From NCBI GenBank assembly GCA_020628145.1, contig JAHDFN010000016.1, forward strand, positions 1 to 34,026: a stretch of 34,026 bases of DNA. Direction: 5' to 3'. The first letter of the stretch is position 1, and every line of letters starts with the position of its first letter. This DNA comes from Saprospiraceae bacterium. Lineage in GTDB: Bacteria; Bacteroidota; Bacteroidia; Chitinophagales; Saprospiraceae. Of the stretch, positions 1-7,561 are shown piece by piece. The notes under the pieces were generated by a model that searched no databases, was not told where the DNA came from, and saw only the letters and a program-made list of their open reading frames with translations. The position numbers were made by a program, and so were the translations under genes.

Positions 1-31
1 CTCATTCCCTATTCGGGAATGAGGCTTTTTA
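1..31. terminator. Hairpin terminator, left arm cut by the window edge
   Basis: A 9-bp stem (CTCATTCCC / GGGAATGAG) with a 5-nt loop is followed by GCTTTTT on the plus strand. It lies just beyond the stop of the minus-strand protease gene. The right flank GCTTTTT suggests the left arm may begin with AAAAAGC outside the window, which would make it bidirectional. It would end the protease transcript and any plus-strand gene arriving from the left. Confidence 0.65.
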
Positions 32-47
32 TTGCCGGTATTGGAAT

Positions 48-2141
48 TTATCTTACAATTACTTTTCTCACGAAGAAATCATCTTCTACTTCCACTTTCA
101 CGAAATAAACCCCGGGAGGTTGGCTCTTCAAATCAAAAGCCGTAGCTCCGTTTCTGACATTCCTGTAGGAAACCTGCCGTCCTACCGCATCGTATATACT
201 TACTAATGCATCTCCATCCAGATGACTAAGGGTCAATTGGAATTCACCATCATTGGGATTCGGAGAAAGGCTGAATCCTAATTCTTCAGCCAAGGCATTA
301 TCCACACCTACAGTTCCTTCCGCTACCCTAAACAAATCAATAGCCGCATCCACCAAGTGGCCGTTGGGAGATAATTGATCCGCCGTGGAGATAATAACCT
401 GCATACTGTTGGTCGGAGTCAAATAATCAGCGATATTGTATTTACTCAACACCCATGAGTTCAGTGCAGGGTCGCTTGCATCCACACTTTCCATAACCAC
501 GGTCTGTGTACCATCCGTCAGGCTGATTTCCAAAACATCATTGGGGGCGGCTCCTTCTCCTCCTCCATTGGCAAACCATCGGTACAGGCTAATTTCCGGT
601 GCATTGAAAATCGTGGCATCGAAAACAGGCGAAGTCAAAATCGTTGTTCCATTATCGACATCGTTTCCTCCTGCCTGACCTCCACTATTTCCGGTAAGGT
701 AACATTCCTCACCTAAATCATCCTGCACATCCTGATTCGGGTCATACAATACTCCCTGATAATCCGCTCCAAGTGGAACCCCGCGAGTCCAACTACCCGT
801 TTCAGCATCTCCTGTAACAACCCATCCCAAATCCAAGACGAATTCGTCCTGGTATCCTTCATTCAATTCAATAGTTAAAGGAGTTGAAGAGGTGCTGATA
901 TTGACATTGGCCATTTCCTTAGTAATGTATCCCCAACTTCCAGCATAAAAATTGAAATTACCTTGTACAATATCCAACGCAAAGTCTCCATTACCATCCG
1001 AAATGGTTTCAAAGGATCCCCCACCAGCCGATATCTTGACTGTAGCTCCGGGAACACCCTCGCTTGTTCCTGCCTTAACCACCCTACCCGAATATTCGAA
1101 GGATTCGGAAGGAGTGCAAGCCATTGAATTTGCCAAGCTTGCCCTTCGTGGACTATTGGCCATCACGGTTTGCATTCTTTGTTTCTGATCATTGGTAAAG
1201 ATATTCATGCAATAGTCTGTTGAATAATCCATATAATTTTCGACCATATTTACAGAACCACAAGCCACTGCCCCGGTCGGGCATCCCTGGGATTGGCTGT
1301 CTGCGGCAGGCGTATCCGCACAAAAATCATCCTCGTTACATCCTCCATCTCCCCATATATGACGAAGACCAAAATAATGCCCGGCTTCGTGTGTGGTGGT
1401 ACGTCCTCCATCATACGGGGAACTTAGTGTAAAAGTGCCGTCATCTTCAGCTGCACTCCCGAAAAATTCAGCCCCGATAACTATACCATCCGAACCTGCG
1501 GCAGTAGCTCCTCCTGCAAGCCCTTGCAGGCCTGATCCAGTAGGAAACTGGGCATAGCCCAATATCGTTCCGAAAAAGCTTGAGATTTCGCCAACGACCC
1601 ACATATTGAAATAATCATCCGGGTTCCAAATAGTAGAGGGTTTGACCGAGGAATCCAAGGCACTATTGTCAAATGCATTTCCTAAATTCACACGATTGAT
1701 TCCATTGGTTGGAAAACCTAGGGGATCCCTTTGTGCCAAGCAGAATTCGATTTCAACATCCGCCCCGTCGGGGTGTTCATTATATCCGGGCGTACCCAAA
1801 GCCCTGCGGAAATCATTGTTCAATACATTAATCTGGGAAATAACCTGAGCATCCGTAATATTCGGATAAGTACCCACAGCTTGCCCTCCATGAATAACAT
1901 GAACGACTACGGGGACTGTAATCACGACTCTTTGTGAAAAATCCATTTCCGCTTTCGCCCTATCCATCCAAGCTTCAAATTCGTCATCCGAAGGCAGTAT
2001 ATTTTGCTCCTGCATCCATTTGGTCATATGGGCAGTTCCACATTGTTCATCAATAACCGGATAGTCCTGGGCTATTAGATTTAATGATAAAAAACAGAAG
2101 AGTACAATCGGGATTAAACAGTTGAGTATTTGTCTTAACAT
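48..2141 (-). CDS. Secreted M43-family zinc metalloprotease with T9SS type A sorting domain
   Basis: The product is an exported endopeptidase of the M43 (pappalysin/cytophagalysin) family. I start at the internal Met giving a clean signal peptide (MLRQILNCLIPIVLFC..., cleavage near residue 24-25). The ORF-track start at 2210 adds 23 unlikely residues ahead of it. The zinc motif HEAGHYFGLRH is at about residues 251-261. A cysteine-rich stretch follows, and then the Met-turn ENYMDYS near 304. A carboxypeptidase-regulatory-like beta-sandwich (FEYSGRVVKAGTSEGVPGATV) follows the catalytic domain. The last ~75 residues (FSLSPNPNDGEF ... GVYFVKVEV) form a type A C-terminal sorting domain, so the protein should cross the outer membrane by the T9SS and be attached or released. 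All zinc ligands are intact. The physiological substrate cannot be read from the sequence. The gene stands alone between two terminator hairpins. Confidence 0.93.
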   Translation of the reverse strand: MLRQILNCLIPIVLFCFLSLNLIAQDYPVIDEQCGTAHMTKWMQEQNILPSDDEFEAWMDRAKAEMDFSQRVVITVPVVVHVIHGGQAVGTYPNITDAQVISQINVLNNDFRRALGTPGYNEHPDGADVEIEFCLAQRDPLGFPTNGINRVNLGNAFDNSALDSSVKPSTIWNPDDYFNMWVVGEISSFFGTILGYAQFPTGSGLQGLAGGATAAGSDGIVIGAEFFGSAAEDDGTFTLSSPYDGGRTTTHEAGHYFGLRHIWGDGGCNEDDFCADTPAADSQSQGCPTGAVACGSVNMVENYMDYSTDYCMNIFTNDQKQRMQTVMANSPRRASLANSMACTPSESFEYSGRVVKAGTSEGVPGATVKISAGGGSFETISDGNGDFALDIVQGNFNFYAGSWGYITKEMANVNISTSSTPLTIELNEGYQDEFVLDLGWVVTGDAETGSWTRGVPLGADYQGVLYDPNQDVQDDLGEECYLTGNSGGQAGGNDVDNGTTILTSPVFDATIFNAPEISLYRWFANGGGEGAAPNDVLEISLTDGTQTVVMESVDASDPALNSWVLSKYNIADYLTPTNSMQVIISTADQLSPNGHLVDAAIDLFRVAEGTVGVDNALAEELGFSLSPNPNDGEFQLTLSHLDGDALVSIYDAVGRQVSYRNVRNGATAFDLKSQPPGVYFVKVEVEDDFFVRKVIVR

Positions 2142-2250
2142 TATTACTACGGTTTTTATTGAATCGTGAATTTCGTAAAAAATGACCATAAAGTGGAATA
2201 AGTAGGCCATCCAATATGGTAAATGAAAGACAAGTTGGGATGAATGAATA

Positions 2251-2292
2251 AATAAAACCCCATTCCTCCAAGATTAGGAATGGGGTTTTATT
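2251..2292. terminator. Bidirectional rho-independent terminator (17-bp perfect stem)
   Basis: AATAAAACCCCATTCCT pairs perfectly with AGGAATGGGGTTTTATT around an 8-nt loop. It sits 18 nt after the stop of the DUF4139 gene and upstream of the protease gene. Both strands end in a T-rich tail (TTTTATT). Confidence 0.85.
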
Positions 2293-2310
2293 ACATAGCA
2301 CAATACAAAA

Positions 2311-3930
2311 TCAATATCCCATTACATAAACCTTATAAGTATAGGTGATTTCCAAATCTTCTCCCGCACCTATCGAGGTTTCCCAACAGATATCGGTTAC
2401 CTTATTCAGATCTCCGCTTCGATTGATACGTTCCGCCTTCAGCCATTTCACACTGGATTTACGGAGTTCTCCTATGATTGTCCTTTTAATATTGAGATCC
2501 ACTTTTTTCTTTTTGTAGGATTTGACTTTTATCTTCCCTTCTACGGTAACCAAATCGTAATAGTAAGTATTGTTACCTGGCATTTTCTTCACTCTTTCTT
2601 CCCTTGCTATTTCCTTTTCCGCCTGTTTCACCTTGATGTCCGGCGCTTCTGTAAGTTTGACATAGGTATGCCCTTTGATGGGTGTATATTTCAACAAATC
2701 CTGACTGATGGGTCGGGTTTCACCGCTCTTATTACTAACGACCAATGCAGCACCGGTTGTCCACGGGAAATCCGTTTCATTCATTACTTTTACAGAATGG
2801 AAAACGGGGTTTTGGTTATCCGGAGAAAAAAGGAAATCCTTTTGATAATAACCTTTGTTCACTGCATTTTGGGCCAAATTGGTTTCATAAATGTGAGCGA
2901 CATCGATTTCCTTGGAAAAAACAGGATATTGTCCTCTTCCTCCCTTTTTCAAATTGATATCCTTTACCTTGTAAAAATACAAATCCTCATCTGCATCTCC
3001 TTCTACTCCCGGCCCCATCGGTGTACCGGAAAATGAAGCATCACTTTCATATTTGACCGAAGCGGTAGAAATGGAATTCGAAAAATTATTCAATGCATAA
3101 TTTTTATGGCCGGGATGAACCATGCCGAGGAAATCCACGAGGAAGGAAAGCCTGTTGGCATATTTGAAATTGGGAATCCCTACAACGAAATTAACATCGG
3201 TATCTTCAATATCTTCTGCATTATTGGTCACTTCAGCCCGGAGGGATAATTTGGCCTTTTGGTCGGAAACCAATTCGATGAGGTAGGTCGGCACCCAGTT
3301 CAACCCATTTTGCAAATACATCATTTCCAATGCCTGTTCTTTTTTCTTTGTCGTAAAATCCACACTCAATACATGTTTGGAAGAGGTCGTTTCCGTTTCC
3401 AATAACTGATTCGGTTTTTCCATGAATTCCAGTCGCCTTATTTCCGATGGAGAAAAGGAAAGCCATTTGGTTCCTGTGCGGAAAACAATAATGGCACTAC
3501 CTAAGGTTTTCTTTTCTTTGCCTTTGGCATCTTTTGTCACCACCTCTTCAACCACTCCTTCGTATTCCTCCTCTTGGCCAATATGAACCCTCACCTTTTT
3601 TCCGATATTGGCCTGGAGCAAATCGAAATAGGAACCGGCAATCCGTTCTCCCTTATCCGTTATCATATCCGTATAGCTGTGGACATGTTTCAATTCGTTC
3701 TGGGGCGAATGCACCCAAAAAGTACCGAATAATGCCCGGGGAAGATTTTCGGTCATCAGGAAAGAACCGTTTTGGGTTGGGACTTTTCCATCTTTGATAA
3801 AAAAGGATGAGCCGTTTTTAAAAATGGAAACCGACCGGGTTTTGAACGGAGAATTTTCTTTTTCCTGGGCGGTCAATTGTATCGAAACAAGCAGAGTACA
3901 AATCAACAGTAAATAAGATTTCATTTTCAT
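2311..3930 (-). CDS. Exported DUF4139 domain-containing protein
   Basis: This 539-aa protein starts with a signal peptide (MKMKSYLLLICTLLVSIQLTAQ), so it acts in the periplasm or at the outer membrane. The N-terminal ~180 residues carry short beta-strand segments (SVSIFKNGSSFFIKDG). From about residue 195 the sequence matches the DUF4139 pattern: YLQNGLNWVPTYLIEL, then a V-N-N-A-E-D-hexad strand, and a C-terminal DLEITYTYKVYV ending typical of the domain. The function of DUF4139 proteins is unknown, and I see no catalytic motif. The start is an ATG in an A-rich context without Shine-Dalgarno. Upstream is a 106-bp gap with a striking hairpin, and downstream a strong terminator, so it may be transcribed alone or with the vWA lipoprotein gene upstream. 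Confidence 0.8.
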   Translation of the reverse strand: MKMKSYLLLICTLLVSIQLTAQEKENSPFKTRSVSIFKNGSSFFIKDGKVPTQNGSFLMTENLPRALFGTFWVHSPQNELKHVHSYTDMITDKGERIAGSYFDLLQANIGKKVRVHIGQEEEYEGVVEEVVTKDAKGKEKKTLGSAIIVFRTGTKWLSFSPSEIRRLEFMEKPNQLLETETTSSKHVLSVDFTTKKKEQALEMMYLQNGLNWVPTYLIELVSDQKAKLSLRAEVTNNAEDIEDTDVNFVVGIPNFKYANRLSFLVDFLGMVHPGHKNYALNNFSNSISTASVKYESDASFSGTPMGPGVEGDADEDLYFYKVKDINLKKGGRGQYPVFSKEIDVAHIYETNLAQNAVNKGYYQKDFLFSPDNQNPVFHSVKVMNETDFPWTTGAALVVSNKSGETRPISQDLLKYTPIKGHTYVKLTEAPDIKVKQAEKEIAREERVKKMPGNNTYYYDLVTVEGKIKVKSYKKKKVDLNIKRTIIGELRKSSVKWLKAERINRSGDLNKVTDICWETSIGAGEDLEITYTYKVYVMGY

Positions 3931-3984
3931 TGCGTTATTCTGATTTTGATATGGAAGTTGTTTAAATACGTATTGGAATCCCGG

Positions 3985-4006
3985 GCATATGCCTTACGGC
4001 ATATGC
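3985..4006. other. Perfect 9-bp hairpin made of two GCATATGC palindromes
   Basis: GCATATGCC and GGCATATGC are separated by TTAC. The arms contain the self-complementary octamer GCATATGC, giving two copies 14 bp apart. It lies between the stop of the vWA lipoprotein gene and the start of the DUF4139 gene. No T-tract follows on the minus strand, so it is a poor intrinsic terminator. It may be an mRNA-processing or stability hairpin, or a two-site operator. Confidence 0.5.
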
Positions 4007-4036
4007 GACGGTAATCCCCAACATTGATTTTATAGA

Positions 4037-5383
4037 TTATTCGAAAGAGAATTCTTTGACTTCGGCCTGTTTCCTGAGGGTGGACATCATTACATTATCC
4101 AAGGTATTTTCTTCGCCACCTTCTGCCGCCATTTCCTTTTTCTTTTCCACGACATAAGCATCCACTTTCTTTTCCAATTCCTTGAGTCGGCTTTGGAGTT
4201 CCTTCCGTTCCTTTCTTTTCTTTTCTATGAATGCTTTTCTTTCCGCAGGAGACAAGCCTTGCAGTTCCTTCGGTAGTTGTTCTTCCTTGATGTCCTTCAT
4301 TATCTTATCATAATCTTTTTCGGTGGCATCAATGATATCCCAAGAAGCATTGGAGTAATTGGATTTGGTTTTATAGAACGCCCTAGTCCTTGTATTGGCA
4401 GAGGAATATTCCATAGACTTCGCATCGTTGGCAGACTGCATGTTTTTCCTAGAGGCCCCCAATGTTCCATATCCAAAATAGGTATCATTCAATTGCTTAT
4501 TCAATTCCAAGACCTTATTATCATATGGTGTGGGAACATGAACCACTTTCTTATCCTGATCGATATTCATATAAGAACCACCGGTACACTTACCTCCGTC
4601 TGCCCACATTTCCGTAATGCCTCTCTTGTAGTTTCCACAATAAATCGTATTGATGACAATGCCTTTTTCCTTAGCCAGCTTACAGGCTTCCAAATAATTC
4701 ACAGCCCCTTGCGTGTATTCTTCATTACCTGCGATGAAAATCATCTTCAAGTCATTGGGATTATCCGACCATTCCAATTCCTTTACGGCATCCCTGACTA
4801 CCCATCCGCAATATTCGGAGCCGCCATTGGTTCTCAATTCGAATAAACGATCCGAGACGAATTCCAAATCTATGGTCATACGGCTTACCTGCCTGACATA
4901 ACCGTCCGTCATACTGAGCCAGTCGTTCCCATATTCGAACAATGCCAATTCCACCTGGGGCGTATCGTCTCCCTTGTTGGCTTTTGCCAATTCATTGACC
5001 ATTTTCCATAGTTGGGATTTGGCTTGATCTATCAGGCCGTCCATACTGTTACTGGTGTCCAATAATAAAGCCACTTGGATTCGATTACGGGCAAACGGAG
5101 GTTTGGGAGGTTGGGGAAATGTATCATATGCCGGCTGATTACGGCTTGTCAGGCTATTGGAAACCTGCTGGATTTGTCGATTGGAGGTCTGTTGTTGTAT
5201 GGGAGCATTGGCATTATTATTCAATATTGCCTTATTGCTTCTGTTCGGAAACGAATCCTGTGCTATGGCATTCCTACCTAATGTCACCTCATCCGATGTA
5301 TCTTCGGCGACTTGGCAGGATATGATGATAGTTATTGTAAAAAGTAGAATTGTGAGGTAGGTTAAGTTGACGGATTTCAACAT
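4037..5383 (-). CDS. vWA domain lipoprotein with C-terminal coiled coil
   Basis: This 448-aa protein is probably a lipoprotein: the N-terminus (LLFTITIIISCQ) places a lipobox cysteine at residue 23. A disordered N/Q/S-rich linker follows to about residue 95. The von Willebrand A domain covers about 100-330 and carries an intact metal-ion-dependent adhesion site DTSNS (109-113) and the hydrophobic strand MIFIAGNEE. Residues ~375-425 form a highly charged heptad-like helix (AERKAFIEKKRKERKELQ). vWA domains usually bind protein partners through the bound divalent metal. No partner is named by the context. The neighbours are a DUF4139 protein and a PcfJ-like protein on the same strand, but with gaps over 100 bp. 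The start is an ATG with no Shine-Dalgarno. Confidence 0.85.
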   Translation of the reverse strand: MLKSVNLTYLTILLFTITIIISCQVAEDTSDEVTLGRNAIAQDSFPNRSNKAILNNNANAPIQQQTSNRQIQQVSNSLTSRNQPAYDTFPQPPKPPFARNRIQVALLLDTSNSMDGLIDQAKSQLWKMVNELAKANKGDDTPQVELALFEYGNDWLSMTDGYVRQVSRMTIDLEFVSDRLFELRTNGGSEYCGWVVRDAVKELEWSDNPNDLKMIFIAGNEEYTQGAVNYLEACKLAKEKGIVINTIYCGNYKRGITEMWADGGKCTGGSYMNIDQDKKVVHVPTPYDNKVLELNKQLNDTYFGYGTLGASRKNMQSANDAKSMEYSSANTRTRAFYKTKSNYSNASWDIIDATEKDYDKIMKDIKEEQLPKELQGLSPAERKAFIEKKRKERKELQSRLKELEKKVDAYVVEKKKEMAAEGGEENTLDNVMMSTLRKQAEVKEFSFE

Positions 5384-5494
5384 GGCTTATCGTGTTATGG
5401 TTTAAAATAGATTACAGATGGTGAGATGCTCCATTTGCTTTTCTCGGTGTACGCTATCGCACCCTTAACTATTCCTTAACACGGCCTTTTTTCC

Positions 5495-7162
5495 TTATAA
5501 TATCCCGGTAGCAATCTTATTGTAATATGCCCACCGTTTGATAATCTTTTTGTGTTCGTCATTGGGTCTGGCATTGAATCTGGCAGAAGCCTGGACGATG
5601 CGGCTGCCCTTGTTCAATTCTATGGTAACCCGGCTGAGCCATTTGCCATCCTGATATTCCCTTAGCGACCAGATCGAACAGAAGCCCTTGACACAACTAT
5701 CCGCATAAGAGCCTACACAATGATTCATCACCATTCCTTCCACCCGCAACATCCCCTTGGATGTCAATTCTTCAATCCGATAGGGATCTTCGTCGAAGGG
5801 TTTTATTTTTTTGTGGGGATCCCAGATTCCTTTCCTTCTTTTTTCTTCCCAGGAAATCCTACGTCTTCTCGCCTGATCCTCGGCTTCCCTTCTTTGCCGA
5901 CGTTCCAATATTCGGGCATTATAAGTGTCACTCTCTTCCATCAGACTCCGAAGCGATCTTCTTTGTACGGTAAATCCGGGTTTATCCCGGAGGCAATGGT
6001 AAATGTATCCCATGAATGGAACGGCATTTACTTCAGGGATGGCTTCGAATTCGTCATTTGAAAATTTTTGGATAACCGGATTCCATTTATCCAACTCGAT
6101 TTGTAAAGCGATGTGATCTTCGGGATGCCTGACGAATTGTTGCAACATATTTGATAATAAATCCCCGGCGCCCAAGGATTTTCCATAAAAATAAATGTAC
6201 ATGTCTTTTCCTTCCTGATCGAAATCATAAGGGAGATTTACGAATGTCTTGGCCATCCTTCGGGTATAATGGTGTAGGTCGGGAGCATTACGGATACTTC
6301 CTCCTTTTGCCAAATGAAAAAATCCCGGACTGCCGAAATAAAAATTCTTATTGCCCTTGCCGTAATAAATTCCGTTTTTCCACCAAATGAATTCAGGGAC
6401 ATATTTGACAACATTAGAAAATTCCATGGAATAATATTCATCATTATTTTCCAAAGCTTGTTCCTTTCGTTCCTTGTACCTTTCCCAAACCATGAACCAT
6501 TCTGCTATCCGATCCACATTATTCAATAATTCTTTTTCATCCATCCGATGAAAAAACCGATTAATAAAAAACGGAAGTATTTTCTTTATGAATAGAAAAA
6601 CATATTCTGCCGAGGTTTCAGAGAGTGATGTGGGATATAATAAATGTAATAAATCGGCAATGAACTTTTTTTCGTCATCATTAAAATCCTGTGCGTAGTT
6701 ATCCCATAATTCAATAAAGACATCCAAGTTTTTGAAATAGAAATATTTTATTTTTTGCAAATAGTCCACGGGGTAATTCTCCAAAGCCTTGCTTTTCAGC
6801 AATTGTCCGGCACTGATTCCGTCCATTCCTCTCCCTCCTAAAAACAACCATGTATTCAATGCTCCTTTTTTAGTCGGCAGTTGTAACCCATCTTTCAAAA
6901 TTCCATTAAAATGTCCTAGTAATAAATCTTCCTTATTCCCTGTATTTCCGAACAAGGAGGAAAGGGAAACATCCAATGCGGTTTTGGATGCTCCGACTGA
7001 AAAATATATTTTTTTCAAGGATTCCAACGAGCCATTTCCCAATAGCTTTTTTAATTTTCCATCCTCATATAAATTCCGGATTTCGTGGATAAAGGATTGT
7101 TTTTCCGAAGTCTCATCGAAATCCATTTTATTCATTAATCGTATAATGTCATTCCACTCCAT
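5495..7162 (-). CDS. PcfJ-like domain-containing protein
   Basis: This 555-aa protein has no signal peptide or membrane segment and is predicted cytoplasmic. The recognisable part is the C-terminal ~75 residues: MNHCVGSYADSCVKG, then SIWSLR, TIELN and IVQASARFNARP. This order is typical of the PcfJ-like family, first named from enterococcal conjugative plasmids and also found in chromosomes. The N-terminal two thirds is helical and rich in aromatic residues. A strongly basic stretch (ARRRRISWEEKRRKG) at about 425-440 could contact nucleic acid; that is inference. No conjugation or plasmid gene is nearby. A good -7 promoter element lies 30 nt upstream. The biochemical function is not known. 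Confidence 0.75.
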   Translation of the reverse strand: MEWNDIIRLMNKMDFDETSEKQSFIHEIRNLYEDGKLKKLLGNGSLESLKKIYFSVGASKTALDVSLSSLFGNTGNKEDLLLGHFNGILKDGLQLPTKKGALNTWLFLGGRGMDGISAGQLLKSKALENYPVDYLQKIKYFYFKNLDVFIELWDNYAQDFNDDEKKFIADLLHLLYPTSLSETSAEYVFLFIKKILPFFINRFFHRMDEKELLNNVDRIAEWFMVWERYKERKEQALENNDEYYSMEFSNVVKYVPEFIWWKNGIYYGKGNKNFYFGSPGFFHLAKGGSIRNAPDLHHYTRRMAKTFVNLPYDFDQEGKDMYIYFYGKSLGAGDLLSNMLQQFVRHPEDHIALQIELDKWNPVIQKFSNDEFEAIPEVNAVPFMGYIYHCLRDKPGFTVQRRSLRSLMEESDTYNARILERRQRREAEDQARRRRISWEEKRRKGIWDPHKKIKPFDEDPYRIEELTSKGMLRVEGMVMNHCVGSYADSCVKGFCSIWSLREYQDGKWLSRVTIELNKGSRIVQASARFNARPNDEHKKIIKRWAYYNKIATGIL

Positions 7163-7192
7163 TTTATTTTTTTATCCGACGGGAACCATTTT

Positions 7193-7200
7193 CAAACTTA
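7193..7200 (-). promoter_or_regulatory. Putative Bacteroidota -7 promoter element (TAAGTTTG) of the PcfJ-like gene
   Basis: TAAGTTTG matches TAnnTTTG exactly and lies 30 nt before the ATG of the PcfJ-like gene. No good -33 TTG is found at the expected spacing (TTAG instead). Confidence 0.45.
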
Positions 7201-7437
7201 CTGCATTCTTTATCGTGAATCTAATATCCAGAAAATTAATTCAAAAATTAATGATTACAAAAATCAAACATATCAAACGGAGTTACCTGTCGCAAGAAGG
7301 GATGTTTTTTCCGAGTGTCTGATTTTCCATTATTGATTTTTCAATCATAAGGGGAGATCTCCAACTCCCTTTCTTTTCCAAAATGTTTTTGTTGCGTTTA
7401 TTTTTTTTAGCCAGAGGTATATCCTCAAGCCAACATA

Positions 7438-7508
7438 GGTGACCAAGCTCTCTGGGGAGAGCGCCCTGTTGAAACCAGGGAGGGCTTGGTTCGAATCCAG
7501 GATTACCA
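7438..7508 (+). tRNA. tRNA-Phe(GAA)-like gene, noncanonical
   Basis: The sequence folds as a cloverleaf. The acceptor strand GGTGACC pairs with GATTACC (one G-U, one C-A mismatch). The D arm is GCTC/GAGC with a GG-containing loop. The anticodon arm is CCCTG/CAGGG with loop TTGAAAC, giving anticodon GAA (Phe). The T loop is GGTTCGAATCC. The oddities are a T stem only 4 bp long if the acceptor is 7 bp, A at position 8 with T at 14 (the reverse of the usual U8-A14), C15, a 71-nt length, C27-G43, and no encoded CCA (often absent in Bacteroidota). Three nt later a strong terminator begins, so it looks like a single-gene transcript. It could be a functional divergent tRNA or a decaying copy. The minus ORF 7345-7539 is only its antisense. 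Confidence 0.65.
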
Positions 7509-7511
7509 CAA

Positions 7512-7547
7512 AAAATGGCTTCCGTTTCACGGAAGCCATTTTATTTT
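7512..7547. terminator. Bidirectional terminator between the tRNA and the 1518-aa gene
   Basis: AAAATGGCTTCCGT pairs perfectly with ACGGAAGCCATTTT around a 3-nt loop (14-bp stem). The plus strand continues TTATTTT, and the minus strand ends TTTTTTG. It serves the tRNA-like gene (+) and the large exported-protein gene (-). Confidence 0.9.
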
Positions 7548-7561
7548 ATCCATTGTTACCA

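Noticed and set aside
2142-2210. N-terminal extension of the M43 protease (23 residues)
   Set aside because: The internal Met at 2141 gives a clean signal peptide; the extension would bury it.
4277-4846. 189-aa plus ORF
   Set aside because: It lies entirely antisense to the well-supported vWA domain gene and shows no family motif.
7345-7539. 64-aa minus ORF overlapping the tRNA
   Set aside because: It begins in the terminator hairpin and its sequence is the antisense translation of the tRNA-like gene.
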